Positions 26,117-34,233 of a stretch of DNA of 64,000 bases are shown here, in pieces. Numbering within the stretch: the first letter of the stretch is position 1; each line of letters starts with the position of its first letter. The stretch lies in NCBI RefSeq assembly GCF_003966225.1, contig NZ_RXNU01000001.1, forward strand, positions 124,001-188,000. Reading direction: 5' to 3'. Both the position numbers and the translations under genes were made by a program. The DNA comes from Shewanella canadensis. Its GTDB lineage: Bacteria; Pseudomonadota; Gammaproteobacteria; Enterobacterales; Shewanellaceae. The notes beneath the pieces were generated by a model. It was not told where the DNA came from. It saw only the letters and a list, made by a program, of their open reading frames with translations, and searched no databases.

Positions 26117-27867
26117 AACCAAAGTTAAAGATGCGTCTGGGTGATCTCCTCGTTCAGGAGCAGATCATCAGCGAGCCTCAGTTAATGGAGGCTCTGAGTG
26201 AGCAGCGGAGCACCGGCAAGAAGCTGGGACGTACCCTGATCGATCTCAACAGTATCTCCGAAGAGCAGCTACTCAGGTTTCTGTCTCAACAGCTGCACAT
26301 CCCTTTTATCGATATCAGTAAGAGACCTATTCCTCCGGAGGTTGTCAACCTGTTACCCGAGGTTCAGGCGCGTCGTTTCCGTGCGCTCGTCGTAGAAGAT
26401 AATGGCGATAGCGTCTTGGTGGTCATGAGCGATCCAGCCGATCTTCAGGCGATGGATAATCTTGAAGTACTGCTCACACCTAAAAGGTTAGAGATCGCGG
26501 TCGTGACCGAGAGTCAGTTGCTCGATGCCTTCGATAATATCTATCGCAGAACCGATGAAATTGCTCAAATTGCCGGAAAGCTCGAAGAGGAATATGCCGC
26601 CGATGATCAATTCGATCTCGCGAGCTTAACTGACAGCGACAGCGATAACGAGACCACCGTTGTTAGATTGCTACAGTCGATATTCGAAGATGCGGTGCAG
26701 ATGCGTGCATCGGACATTCATATCGAACCCGGTGACAAGGTGTTGCGCATCAGACAGCGTATCGATGGTCAGCTGCACGAAAATATTCTGCCAGAGGCGA
26801 GTATCGCCGCGGCCTTAGTGTTAAGGCTAAAATTGATGGCTGGTCTGGATATCTCTGAGAAGCGTTTGCCGCAGGATGGCCGGTTCCATATGGAGATTAA
26901 AGGCCATCAGATAGATGTACGTATGTCGACTATGCCTATCTACCATGGTGAGTCGGTGGTGATGCGTCTGCTGGATCAATCCGCAGGCTTGTTGACCTTG
27001 AACGAAACCGGTATGCCACCCGAGATCCTGGAAAGGGTGCGCAAGCAGATTAAACGTCCCCATGGCATGTTACTGGTAACCGGACCAACGGGTAGCGGTA
27101 AAACTACCACCTTGTATGGTGTGTTGAGTGAGCTCAACACCGCAGATCGTAAAATTATCACGGTCGAAGATCCGGTGGAATATCAACTCCCCAGAATTAA
27201 CCAGGTACAAGTTAACCATAAGATTGGCCTAGACTTCTCTAATGTACTAAGAACGACCTTGCGCCAGGATCCGGATATTATCATGGTCGGTGAGATGCGT
27301 GACCAAGAGACCGTAGAGATCGGACTGCGAGGCGCCTTGACGGGTCACTTCGTACTGTCGACCCTGCACACCAACGATGCGGTGACCAGTGCACTGCGTT
27401 TGCTGGATATGGGGGCGGCGAGTTATCTGGTTGCCAGTGCATTGAGGGTGATTATTGCCCAGCGTTTGGTGAGGCGAGTATGCCAAAACTGCGCCAGAGA
27501 GTATGAACTGACGGCTCAGGACAGGGCGTGGCTCAATAGCACCAGCCAGCAAGATTTTTCTCAGGCTAAATTCAGAATTGGATCGGGCTGTCAAAGTTGT
27601 AACGGCAGTGGTTACCGGGGACGAATTGGTATATTTGAGATCCTCGAGCTCGATGAGGCGATGATCGATGCCATGCGTACGGGCAATCCGCAGGATTTTG
27701 CTCGCGCCGCATACTTAAGCCCTAACTTTACTCCGTTGGCCGTGTCAGCCTTTAAGTATTTAGCCGAAGGTATGACTACCATAGAAGAGGTGGCCAAACT
27801 GGTAGAGGATGTCAATGAAACCGAGTCTCCTCTGTCTATAAGGCAGCAGCAAGGCACTGAGCTTTAA
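26113..27867 (+). CDS. mshE: MSHA pilus extension ATPase MshE with c-di-GMP-binding N-domain
   Basis: A 584-residue PilB/GspE-type hexameric ATPase that powers pilus polymerisation. It begins at GTG, overlapping mshN. The N-terminus holds the two 24-residue motifs of the MshEN cyclic-di-GMP domain (8–31 starting RLGDLLVQEQ, and 37–60 starting KLGRTLIDLN), separated by five residues, exactly the published arrangement. Further on are Walker A GPTGSGKT (324–331), Asp box, Walker B MVGEMRDQETVEIG and a tetracysteine zinc site (CQNC … CQSC). The domain lets cellular cyclic-di-GMP directly control pilus extension. Confidence 0.96.
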   Translation: MKPKLKMRLGDLLVQEQIISEPQLMEALSEQRSTGKKLGRTLIDLNSISEEQLLRFLSQQLHIPFIDISKRPIPPEVVNLLPEVQARRFRALVVEDNGDSVLVVMSDPADLQAMDNLEVLLTPKRLEIAVVTESQLLDAFDNIYRRTDEIAQIAGKLEEEYAADDQFDLASLTDSDSDNETTVVRLLQSIFEDAVQMRASDIHIEPGDKVLRIRQRIDGQLHENILPEASIAAALVLRLKLMAGLDISEKRLPQDGRFHMEIKGHQIDVRMSTMPIYHGESVVMRLLDQSAGLLTLNETGMPPEILERVRKQIKRPHGMLLVTGPTGSGKTTTLYGVLSELNTADRKIITVEDPVEYQLPRINQVQVNHKIGLDFSNVLRTTLRQDPDIIMVGEMRDQETVEIGLRGALTGHFVLSTLHTNDAVTSALRLLDMGAASYLVASALRVIIAQRLVRRVCQNCAREYELTAQDRAWLNSTSQQDFSQAKFRIGSGCQSCNGSGYRGRIGIFEILELDEAMIDAMRTGNPQDFARAAYLSPNFTPLAVSAFKYLAEGMTTIEEVAKLVEDVNETESPLSIRQQQGTEL

Positions 27868-27957
27868 TGGATGAACCCCGTTAGAGGCACAACGGATTTA
27901 TGATTATAGAACCAGTGACTGTGAGTAACAGAGAGTAATTGAACATGGTAAAAGCTA

Positions 27958-29178
27958 ATGGCTACCTATAAATATCGTGGTCGGGATGCACAGGGACAGC
28001 AGGTGACCGGAATGGTCGATGCCGCCTCAGAAAGTGCGGCTGCCGATCAGTTGATGTCTCGCGCAGTGATCCCATTAGAGCTCAATGAGGCTAAAGAGAA
28101 GCGAGAGTTTTCTCTGGCTTCACTGTTCAAAGGCAAAGTGTCACTCGATGAGCTGCAGATCTTCTCCAGACAGATGTATTCCCTGACCCGATCGGGGATC
28201 CCGATCCTCAGAGCGATTGCAGGCCTTTCAGAAACGACACATTCACAACGAATGCGGGATGCTTTGAATGATATCTCAGAGCAGCTCACCTCGGGACGTC
28301 CATTGTCATCGGCGATGAATCATCACCCCGATGTATTCGATGCGCTTTTTGTCTCTATGGTCCATGTCGGTGAGAATACAGGTAAACTGGAAGATGCCTT
28401 TATTCAACTGTCGGGTTATATCGAGCGTGAGCAGGAGACGCGCCGACGAATCAAGGCGGCGATGCGTTATCCCATCTTCGTACTCATTGCCATCGCTCTG
28501 GCCATGGTGATCCTCAATATTATGGTGATCCCCAAATTTGCCGAGATGTTTTCCCGCTTCGGCGCCGATCTTCCCTGGGCGACCAAGGTGCTTATCGGCA
28601 CATCCAACCTGTTTGTTAACTATTGGCCCGCCATGCTCGTGGGTCTCATCGGTACCTTTATCGGTATTCGTTACTGGCACAGCACTGAGAAAGGGGAGAA
28701 ACAGTGGGACAAATGGAAGCTGCATATTCCGGCTGTGGGTAGCATTATCGAGCGTTCGACCCTGTCACGCTATTGCCGAAGCTTCTCCATGATGCTGAGC
28801 GCCGGCGTGCCCATGACTCAGGCACTCAGCTTGGTCGCAGATGCAGTCGATAATGCCTATATGCATGACCGAATCGTGGGTATGCGCCGTGGTATCGAGT
28901 CGGGTGATTCGATGCTCAGAGTCTCTAATCAGAGCAAATTGTTCACCCCCTTGGTATTGCAGATGGTTGCCGTGGGTGAAGAGACTGGACAGATAGATCA
29001 GTTGCTCAACGATGCTGCCGATTTCTATGAAGGGGAGGTCGATTACGATCTGAAAAACCTCACCGCCAAGCTGGAACCTATCTTGATCGGATTTGTGGCA
29101 GGGATCGTGCTTATATTAGCATTGGGTATCTATTTACCTATGTGGGATATGCTCAACGTTGTCAAAGGCGGCAGCTAG
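27958..29178 (+). CDS. mshG: MSHA inner-membrane platform protein MshG
   Basis: A 406-residue PilC/GspF-family polytopic protein that transmits ATPase motion to pilin assembly. It begins YKYRGRDAQGQQVTG, typical for the family. Two homologous halves, each a cytoplasmic four-helix domain (LQIFSRQMYSLTRSGIPIL and LSRYCRSFSMMLSAGVPM) followed by membrane segments, are visible, with a last segment near 378–398. A gap of 90 bases separates it from mshE; the ATG at 27958 is used because the frame of the earlier ATG at 27945 differs. Confidence 0.95.
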   Translation: MATYKYRGRDAQGQQVTGMVDAASESAAADQLMSRAVIPLELNEAKEKREFSLASLFKGKVSLDELQIFSRQMYSLTRSGIPILRAIAGLSETTHSQRMRDALNDISEQLTSGRPLSSAMNHHPDVFDALFVSMVHVGENTGKLEDAFIQLSGYIEREQETRRRIKAAMRYPIFVLIAIALAMVILNIMVIPKFAEMFSRFGADLPWATKVLIGTSNLFVNYWPAMLVGLIGTFIGIRYWHSTEKGEKQWDKWKLHIPAVGSIIERSTLSRYCRSFSMMLSAGVPMTQALSLVADAVDNAYMHDRIVGMRRGIESGDSMLRVSNQSKLFTPLVLQMVAVGEETGQIDQLLNDAADFYEGEVDYDLKNLTAKLEPILIGFVAGIVLILALGIYLPMWDMLNVVKGGS

Positions 29179-29212
29179 TTATGCTATACCTAGATAAGGG
29201 AGGCTGCTAGCC

Positions 29213-29719
29213 ATGCAGAGCCAACAGCAAGCCGACGGTGAGTTGCTGCAGATGTTTGGCAAGGTGATTGCTATCGTTTTGCTTCTCACATTGCTTAGTA
29301 TATTAGGGTTTCGCTATTTTGCCTCTGTAGACAAAATAAGTGCCCAGGGGCTGCGAGTCGATCACACCAAGATGCTTAACGTGCTTGCCATGGTTAAGGC
29401 CCAGTGGCTGGCCAAGGGCCGGCCATCTGAGATGAGATTGGAGTGGGATACTTCAGGTTTTCAAGAGCGAGAACCGTTCGAAGCAGCAGGGCAAAATCTT
29501 GTGAAAATGAGCCATGGTGGCTGGCCTCTGCCCGATGTAGCCGATTCTGTGGGCTGTAAGCAGCTTTGGCGTCAATTGTTAGGGCGTGGGCCTGTTGAGC
29601 AACAGGTTGTAACACAACTCAACTCTGAGGGAGATGTTTGTAGTTACATTGCTAATAATTCAGAACGATTAAGTTATCAGCTAACAACCGGGCGCGTTAT
29701 TTTTTTGACGGAAGAGTAA
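29213..29719 (+). CDS. mshF: MSHA biogenesis protein MshF
   Basis: A 168-residue bitopic protein with one membrane segment at about 20–38 (FGKVIAIVLLLTLLSIL) and a periplasmic domain with two cysteines. Its identity rests on position between mshG and mshB. It lacks the GFTLIE pilin motif, so it is not a processed pilin. The precise role in MSHA assembly is not established. Confidence 0.8.
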   Translation: MQSQQQADGELLQMFGKVIAIVLLLTLLSILGFRYFASVDKISAQGLRVDHTKMLNVLAMVKAQWLAKGRPSEMRLEWDTSGFQEREPFEAAGQNLVKMSHGGWPLPDVADSVGCKQLWRQLLGRGPVEQQVVTQLNSEGDVCSYIANNSERLSYQLTTGRVIFLTEE

Positions 29720-29790
29720 ATATAGCAAATTCATGGGTTTCTAAAATTTGGTGAACTGATAGAATTGTAAAATTAGACATGGGGTGATAT

Positions 29791-30423
29791 ATGCGGGTAA
29801 AAGATCGAATGCAGAGTAGAACAAATCTGAAACAGCAAGGTTTCTCGTTAATTGAACTTGTGATTGTGATTGTTATTTTAGGCTTATTAGCTGCCACCGC
29901 AATTCCACGCTTTCTCAATGTTACCGATGATGCCGAAAATGCAAGCATTGAAGGTGTTACTGGTGGCCTGGCCACGGCTGTTGGTTTCGTTCGTGCCCAG
30001 TGGGAAGTTGATGGTCGAAATAACAATACAGTTATTTTAGATGGTACTAGTGTCTCTCTAGATACACGTTTTGGTTTCCCAACCGGAACCGGCGCAAATG
30101 GCACCGATGTCACCGCGATGAATGACAATCGTTGTCAGCAAGTATTTAATTCTGTATTGCAGAGTGCTCCACGAAATGTTCAATTTACTGATGATGCCCG
30201 TAACCAACGTTACACTGTGAGAATGCTTGCAGGTGTAGGTGGAACGGCAACAGATTTAAATGGCCAGACAGTGACTGGCATCGATCTCTGTGTATACCAT
30301 CAGGTAGCTTCATTAGTATTAGACTCTGATACAGGTGTTCCAACACCGACTCCAGATCTAAATGTGGGTAAGGGAATCACTTACAACCCTGGCACAGGTA
30401 CAGTCGTTAGTTTTACCAACTAA
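29791..30423 (+). CDS. mshB: MSHA minor pilin MshB
   Basis: A 210-residue type IV prepilin. The leader MRVKDRMQSRTNLKQQG precedes the cleavage motif G/FSLIE, followed by the hydrophobic assembly helix. Glu at mature position 5 is present. Two cysteines (in NDNRCQQVF and GIDLCVYH) could form the C-terminal disulfide loop. Minor pilins of this group are thought to prime or join the pilus. The unusually long leader has Met7 as an alternative start. Confidence 0.9.
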   Translation: MRVKDRMQSRTNLKQQGFSLIELVIVIVILGLLAATAIPRFLNVTDDAENASIEGVTGGLATAVGFVRAQWEVDGRNNNTVILDGTSVSLDTRFGFPTGTGANGTDVTAMNDNRCQQVFNSVLQSAPRNVQFTDDARNQRYTVRMLAGVGGTATDLNGQTVTGIDLCVYHQVASLVLDSDTGVPTPTPDLNVGKGITYNPGTGTVVSFTN

Positions 30424-30473
30424 ATGATTTCATGCTGCATAGCAGTCTGAAATAGTTTTTGAATTAAGCTAGC

Positions 30474-30507
30474 TATTTGAAGTAGACAGTTATTTGAAGT
30501 AGATAGT
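30474..30507 (+). repeat. Two 17-bp direct repeats upstream of mshA
   Basis: TATTTGAAGTAGACAGT (30474–30490) is repeated as TATTTGAAGTAGATAGT (30491–30507), differing at one base, and is followed by two more degenerate 17-bp units to about 30541. They lie 75–110 bases before the mshA GTG, where a regulator-binding site or promoter region is expected. Confidence 0.6.
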
Positions 30508-30582
30508 CACTGAAGTTAAACGCTATTAAAGTAAATAGTAATAGAAATTATTACTGAACTTGTAAACAGAAAGGTCAAGACT

Positions 30583-31101
30583 GTGAAAAAACAAAATGGT
30601 TTTACACTAATCGAATTAGTGGTCGTTATCATCATATTAGGTATCTTAGCCGTCACGGCAGCACCTAAGTTTATCAACCTGCAGAGCGATGCACGTGAGT
30701 CGACATTAGAAGGGTTGAAGGCTTCTCTACAGGGGGCAAACACTCTGGTTTACTCGAAGGCGGCAATCCAAGGGCTTGAGTCTAAAGAGACTGGCATTGT
30801 TATTCTTGATAAGAAAGGTGACACTGATCCATCTAACGATGTGAAAGTTAACTCTGTATACGGATACTTAAAGAATGCCAGCGCAGATTTAGTGTTTGCA
30901 TTGGATATTGATACTACATCGACAAAGCCTGAGTGGACTATTGTTGATGCACCTAAGGTTAAAACAACGATAAAGGATGCGATTATTATTCATCCTGGTG
31001 ATAAAACACCCTCTGATACTGCAAAGTGTTGGGTTGAATACAAGAACCCTGCAGCACAAGGTGCCGCGCCTCAATACAAAGTAGAAGCATCTGGTTGCTA
31101 A
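30583..31101 (+). CDS. mshA: Major pilin MshA (first copy)
   Basis: A 172-residue type IVa-like prepilin beginning at GTG. The leader is only MKKQNG, followed by cleavage at G/FTLIELVVVIIILGILAV. Mature features are Glu5, a long hydrophobic helix and a C-terminal cysteine pair (AKCWVEY … EASGC). A putative RBS AAGG lies ten bases upstream. Mannose-sensitive haemagglutinin pilins form surface fibres that mediate attachment and biofilm start. The adjacent second copy shares the N-terminal region and then diverges. Confidence 0.95.
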   Translation: MKKQNGFTLIELVVVIIILGILAVTAAPKFINLQSDARESTLEGLKASLQGANTLVYSKAAIQGLESKETGIVILDKKGDTDPSNDVKVNSVYGYLKNASADLVFALDIDTTSTKPEWTIVDAPKVKTTIKDAIIIHPGDKTPSDTAKCWVEYKNPAAQGAAPQYKVEASGC

Positions 31102-31113
31102 TAGGAAGTTAAA

Positions 31114-31641
31114 ATGAAAAAGCAAAATGGTTTTACCCTGATCGAGTTAGTGGTCGTTATCATCATATTGGGTATCCTGGCCGTAACTGCCGCACCTAAG
31201 TTTATCAACCTTCAGTCAGATGCAAGAGCATCTACTGTTTCAGGATTGGAAGCGGCGATAAAAGGAGCGGACAGTTTAGTTCACTCAAAGTCTTTGATTG
31301 CTGGTAATGAAACTACAGCAGCTAAAGAAACTGATGGGCCTACCGTTAAAGTTGGTTCGGGTGCTACGACGGCCTTAAATACAGTGGCCTTAAATTATGG
31401 TCATGCTACGGCAGTATGGACAGGTAGCTTGGCAAATATGTTAGATATCAATGCCGCAGCATCAGGCACTACAGCTGAGTGGTTATACGTGGAAGATGGC
31501 GATACTAAGAGCATCTATTTTTACCCTCAAGGCCAAATTAGTCCTAAAGCTGATACTGCTGGCACATGTTATGTGCAGTATGTTAATGCATTGGCTGCCT
31601 ATGGCCCAATAACAGTCAATAAAGTAGTGACTGGCTGTTAG
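31114..31641 (+). CDS. Second MshA-type pilin
   Basis: A 175-residue prepilin, 12 bases after mshA with AGGAAG before its ATG. The first 38 residues equal those of the upstream pilin (MKKQNGFTLIELVVVIII, then … NLQSDAR), but from about residue 39 on the two differ greatly (for example TTAAKETDGPTVKVGSGATT here). The C-terminal disulfide pair (TCYVQY … VVTGC) is kept. It could be an alternative major pilin, a minor subunit, or a cassette for exchange. Both genes share one terminator, so they are likely co-expressed. Confidence 0.93.
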   Translation: MKKQNGFTLIELVVVIIILGILAVTAAPKFINLQSDARASTVSGLEAAIKGADSLVHSKSLIAGNETTAAKETDGPTVKVGSGATTALNTVALNYGHATAVWTGSLANMLDINAAASGTTAEWLYVEDGDTKSIYFYPQGQISPKADTAGTCYVQYVNALAAYGPITVNKVVTGC

Positions 31642-31658
31642 AGATTATAATAGTAATA

Positions 31659-31685
31659 AAAGGCCTGCCTAGCAGGCCTTTTTTG
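31659..31685 (+). terminator. Strong intrinsic terminator after the pilin pair
   Basis: AAAGGCCTGC, loop CTA, then GCAGGCCTTTTTT, ending in a six-T run. It lies 18 bases after the second pilin and separates the highly expressed pilins from mshC–mshQ, which therefore need read-through or a promoter of their own. Confidence 0.92.
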
Positions 31686-31742
31686 TATCTAAACATCTAA
31701 ATCTTTTATTTATTTGCCATACTTATTAAGTTGTTGGACACT

Positions 31743-31826
31743 AGAGCTAGGAGCTAGGAGCTAGGAGCTAGGAGCTAGGAGCTAAGAACTTACAGCTTAA
31801 AACTTAAACCTTAAAACTTAGAGTTT
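31743..31826. repeat. 7-bp tandem repeat array, 12 units
   Basis: Twelve consecutive units keep exact 7-base periodicity. The first six are AGAGCTA or GGAGCTA, then the array drifts through AGAACTT, ACAGCTT and AAAACTT to AGAGTTT. It lies between the pilin terminator and mshC. No coding role is visible. The array probably grew by replication slippage. Confidence 0.9.
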
Positions 31827-31838
31827 CCCGGATACTGA

Positions 31839-32306
31839 ATGCGAACAGCGTTGCCACAAAGCGGCTTTACCTTGGTAGAGCTGGTTACCACCATCATCTT
31901 GATTGCCATTCTCTCTGTGGTGGTATTGCCGCGCCTGATGACCAGCTCCAGCTACAGTGCATTCACCCTGCGTGATGAGTTTGTCAGTGAGCTTCGCAAG
32001 GCGCAGTTACTGGCGATGAATAATAGAGATAGCTGCTACCGTATCGTAGTAGACACTACGGGCTATCAATTGCAGGGATTCATTAACAAAACTTGCACAG
32101 GTACACCAACGTTGAGTGAGACCAGGCAGATATTTGAGGGACGCTCCAGCCTGGAATTGGATAGTGACAACTCAAAAAGCTTTATGGTTAATTTCGACAG
32201 ACAGGGGATCGCCAGCTTAGGCTGCAGCGGAAATTGCATCAATGTGATCGCCGATGAGACCTTAACCATCAGTATCGAGAGTCAGGGGTATATTCATGGC
32301 CGTTAA
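31839..32306 (+). CDS. mshC: MSHA minor pilin MshC
   Basis: A 155-residue prepilin/GspH-like protein with leader MRTALPQSG and cleavage G/FTLVELVTTIILIAIL. The remaining protein holds two cysteine pairs (NRDSC, NKTC, GCSGNC) suggesting disulfides. In MSHA and related pili such pseudopilins form the initiating tip complex. It overlaps mshD by 11 bases. Its position after the 7-bp array suggests that a separate promoter may start here. Confidence 0.9.
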   Translation: MRTALPQSGFTLVELVTTIILIAILSVVVLPRLMTSSSYSAFTLRDEFVSELRKAQLLAMNNRDSCYRIVVDTTGYQLQGFINKTCTGTPTLSETRQIFEGRSSLELDSDNSKSFMVNFDRQGIASLGCSGNCINVIADETLTISIESQGYIHGR

Positions 32307-32895
32307 CTCACTCTCGATAACAAAGCGAGCGGGAGCTCTTGTGAAAACAAAGGGTTTTACCTTAGTCGAGCTTGTGGTTGGAATGGTGGTGCTGAGTATC
32401 GCTCTGGTCATGTTGACCAGTATGCTATTCCCTCAGGCCGATCGCGCCGCAGAGACCCTGCATAGGGTGCGCTCTGCCGAGCTGGCCCACTCGGTAATGA
32501 ATGAGATCTGGGGTAAACGCTACGATCAAAACACTAACCCCAATGGCGGTATTCCCGCTTGTGGTGCATCTCCAAGATCCGATCTGGGTCTACCAAAGGG
32601 GGATGATTGTACCACCCCGGGAAATCTTGGCCCGGATACCGGAGAGAACCGTAACAGCTATAATGATGTCGATGATTATCATGGACTCAATCAGAACAGC
32701 TTGATGTTGAATGCCGCTACGAGTACTGATACCTACGCCAGTCGCTACCCGAATTACCTGCTTGCGGTTGCCGTGACCTACTCTAATACTTTAGATCTGA
32801 ACGGTAAGCTGATAAAGGCTAAGTTGATAACGGTCACCGTGACGACCCCAAGCGGCGAGAAGATTGTCTATAATGCGGTCAGGAGTAACTACTGA
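32296..32895 (+). CDS. mshD: MSHA minor pilin MshD
   Basis: A 199-residue prepilin (leader to KTKG, cleavage G/FTLVELVVGMVVLS). Its position and length fit MshD, a component of the minor pilin set that primes polymerisation. The leader of 20 residues is long for the class; Met1 overlaps mshC and no better start is visible. Its stop overlaps the mshO start codon by one base. Confidence 0.9.
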   Translation: MAVNSLSITKRAGALVKTKGFTLVELVVGMVVLSIALVMLTSMLFPQADRAAETLHRVRSAELAHSVMNEIWGKRYDQNTNPNGGIPACGASPRSDLGLPKGDDCTTPGNLGPDTGENRNSYNDVDDYHGLNQNSLMLNAATSTDTYASRYPNYLLAVAVTYSNTLDLNGKLIKAKLITVTVTTPSGEKIVYNAVRSNY

Positions 32896-33728
32896 TGTCG
32901 GCGTTAAAGCAGCTACGAAAGAGCGCTGGTTTTACTCTGGTTGAGATGGTGATGGTGATCATTATCTTAGGCATCTTGGTGCTGGGGGTCAGTAGCTTTG
33001 TGATCTTAGGAACCCGCATCTTCGTCGAGTCAACTTCGGTGGATCAGGTGCTCAGCCAGAGCCGCTTCGCCATCGAGCGTATGACCCGCGAGATCAGAAA
33101 CGCCGTGCCAAACAGTTTGAGGGTGACACAGAATCCGGTTACATTTCAGTGCATCGAGTTCGTGCCAATTCAGAGTAGTGCCTCCTACATCACACTGCCT
33201 ATCGCCCCCGAGGTGGCCAGCAAGACCGGAATTATAAATACGCCATCATTGGGTATAAACACTGCTCATCGAATGTTGGTCTACCCTCTGACACCGACTC
33301 ATATTTATTCGGCGTCAGATGAGGCGATCGAAGGTCGGCTGTTGAGAGTCAAAGAGTATAATGGGGCAACAAATACAGTGACTTTCGGTTCGGCGACAGA
33401 GGAGCTGGCAATGCGCTTCAGCGAGGCCTCTCCGAGAAATCGTTTCTTTATGATAAACAATGCCGTGAGTTACTGCTTCTTTACCAATGGAGATGTCAGG
33501 CGCTATGAAGGCTATAGCATGTTTAATACGGCGCAACCCGCTCCTGCGGATATGGGAGATGGGGTATTGATGGCCGAGGATGTCGTTATTGGCACAGGCG
33601 GATGGCCAGTCAGCTATACCCCGGGCAGCTTAACTAATAATGCGGTGGTACAGTTAACACCGAAATTTGCGGTCAATGGTCAGGAGTTTCAATATCAGCA
33701 CCAGGTGCAGGTGGTCAATGTCCCCTAG
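32895..33728 (+). CDS. mshO: MSHA minor pilin MshO
   Basis: A 277-residue prepilin, leader MSALKQLRKSAG, cleavage G/FTLVEMVMVIIILGILVLG. Large minor pilins of this kind (GspK/J-like) sit near the tip. It overlaps mshD by one base and mshP by 11 bases, so the minor pilin genes form a tightly coupled block. Confidence 0.9.
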   Translation: MSALKQLRKSAGFTLVEMVMVIIILGILVLGVSSFVILGTRIFVESTSVDQVLSQSRFAIERMTREIRNAVPNSLRVTQNPVTFQCIEFVPIQSSASYITLPIAPEVASKTGIINTPSLGINTAHRMLVYPLTPTHIYSASDEAIEGRLLRVKEYNGATNTVTFGSATEELAMRFSEASPRNRFFMINNAVSYCFFTNGDVRRYEGYSMFNTAQPAPADMGDGVLMAEDVVIGTGGWPVSYTPGSLTNNAVVQLTPKFAVNGQEFQYQHQVQVVNVP

Positions 33729-34233
33729 TTACTATAGACAGAATCTCAGAGCTAATAGACTGAATCAAAGAGCTAACAGACCATTTCCAGGGTTTTCACA
33801 CCGTCAGGCAAAGCAGCAGGGCAGTGCCCTGGTGATAGGTATCTTCGTTATCACCGTGATGTTCCTGATGTCGGCCGCGCTTATCAATGTGCTCGAAGAT
33901 GCCGATGAGCAGGTTAGTCTCGAGGTGTGGGGCACCCGCGCCCTCTTCGCCGCCAACTCCGGCGCCGATAGAGCGCTGGCTCAGCTGTTTCCGTTAACGG
34001 CGACCGATTCGAGCGCAGCATCTTGTACCAATGTGAAAGAGTGGAAGAACCTACCGAGCGTGCCGGGCTTTCATGGCTGCAGCGTCGTCTTGGCCTGTGT
34101 GACGAATACCGTTAGTAGCGTAAAGAGTTACCGGATAACCAGTACGGCGACCTGCAAGACGGGAAACTGTAGTGGTAATGACAGCAGTTGCCTGCGAGTC
34201 AATCGCCAGGTGGAGGTAGAAGCCCGTGACTAA
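33718..34233 (+). CDS. mshP: MSHA biogenesis protein MshP (PilX-like)
   Basis: The ATG at 33718 (MSPSYYRQNLRANRLNQ) overlaps mshO by 11 bases and gives 171 residues; the longer frame from 33667 reads further into mshO. It has a single hydrophobic segment (GSALVIGIFVITVMFLMSAAL) following a basic leader, without the GFTLIE signature, as is normal for the MshP/PilX group. The body is rich in cysteine (for example ATCKTGNCSGNDSSC), and the protein ends QVEVEARD. The same end sequence recurs in a fragment before the second mshQ gene. Confidence 0.85.
   Translation: MSPSYYRQNLRANRLNQRANRPFPGFSHRQAKQQGSALVIGIFVITVMFLMSAALINVLEDADEQVSLEVWGTRALFAANSGADRALAQLFPLTATDSSAASCTNVKEWKNLPSVPGFHGCSVVLACVTNTVSSVKSYRITSTATCKTGNCSGNDSSCLRVNRQVEVEARD

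Noticed and set aside
31743..31826. Possible CRISPR array because of short regular repeats
   Set aside because: Units are only 7 bases with no spacers between, and they drift steadily; no cas gene is near.
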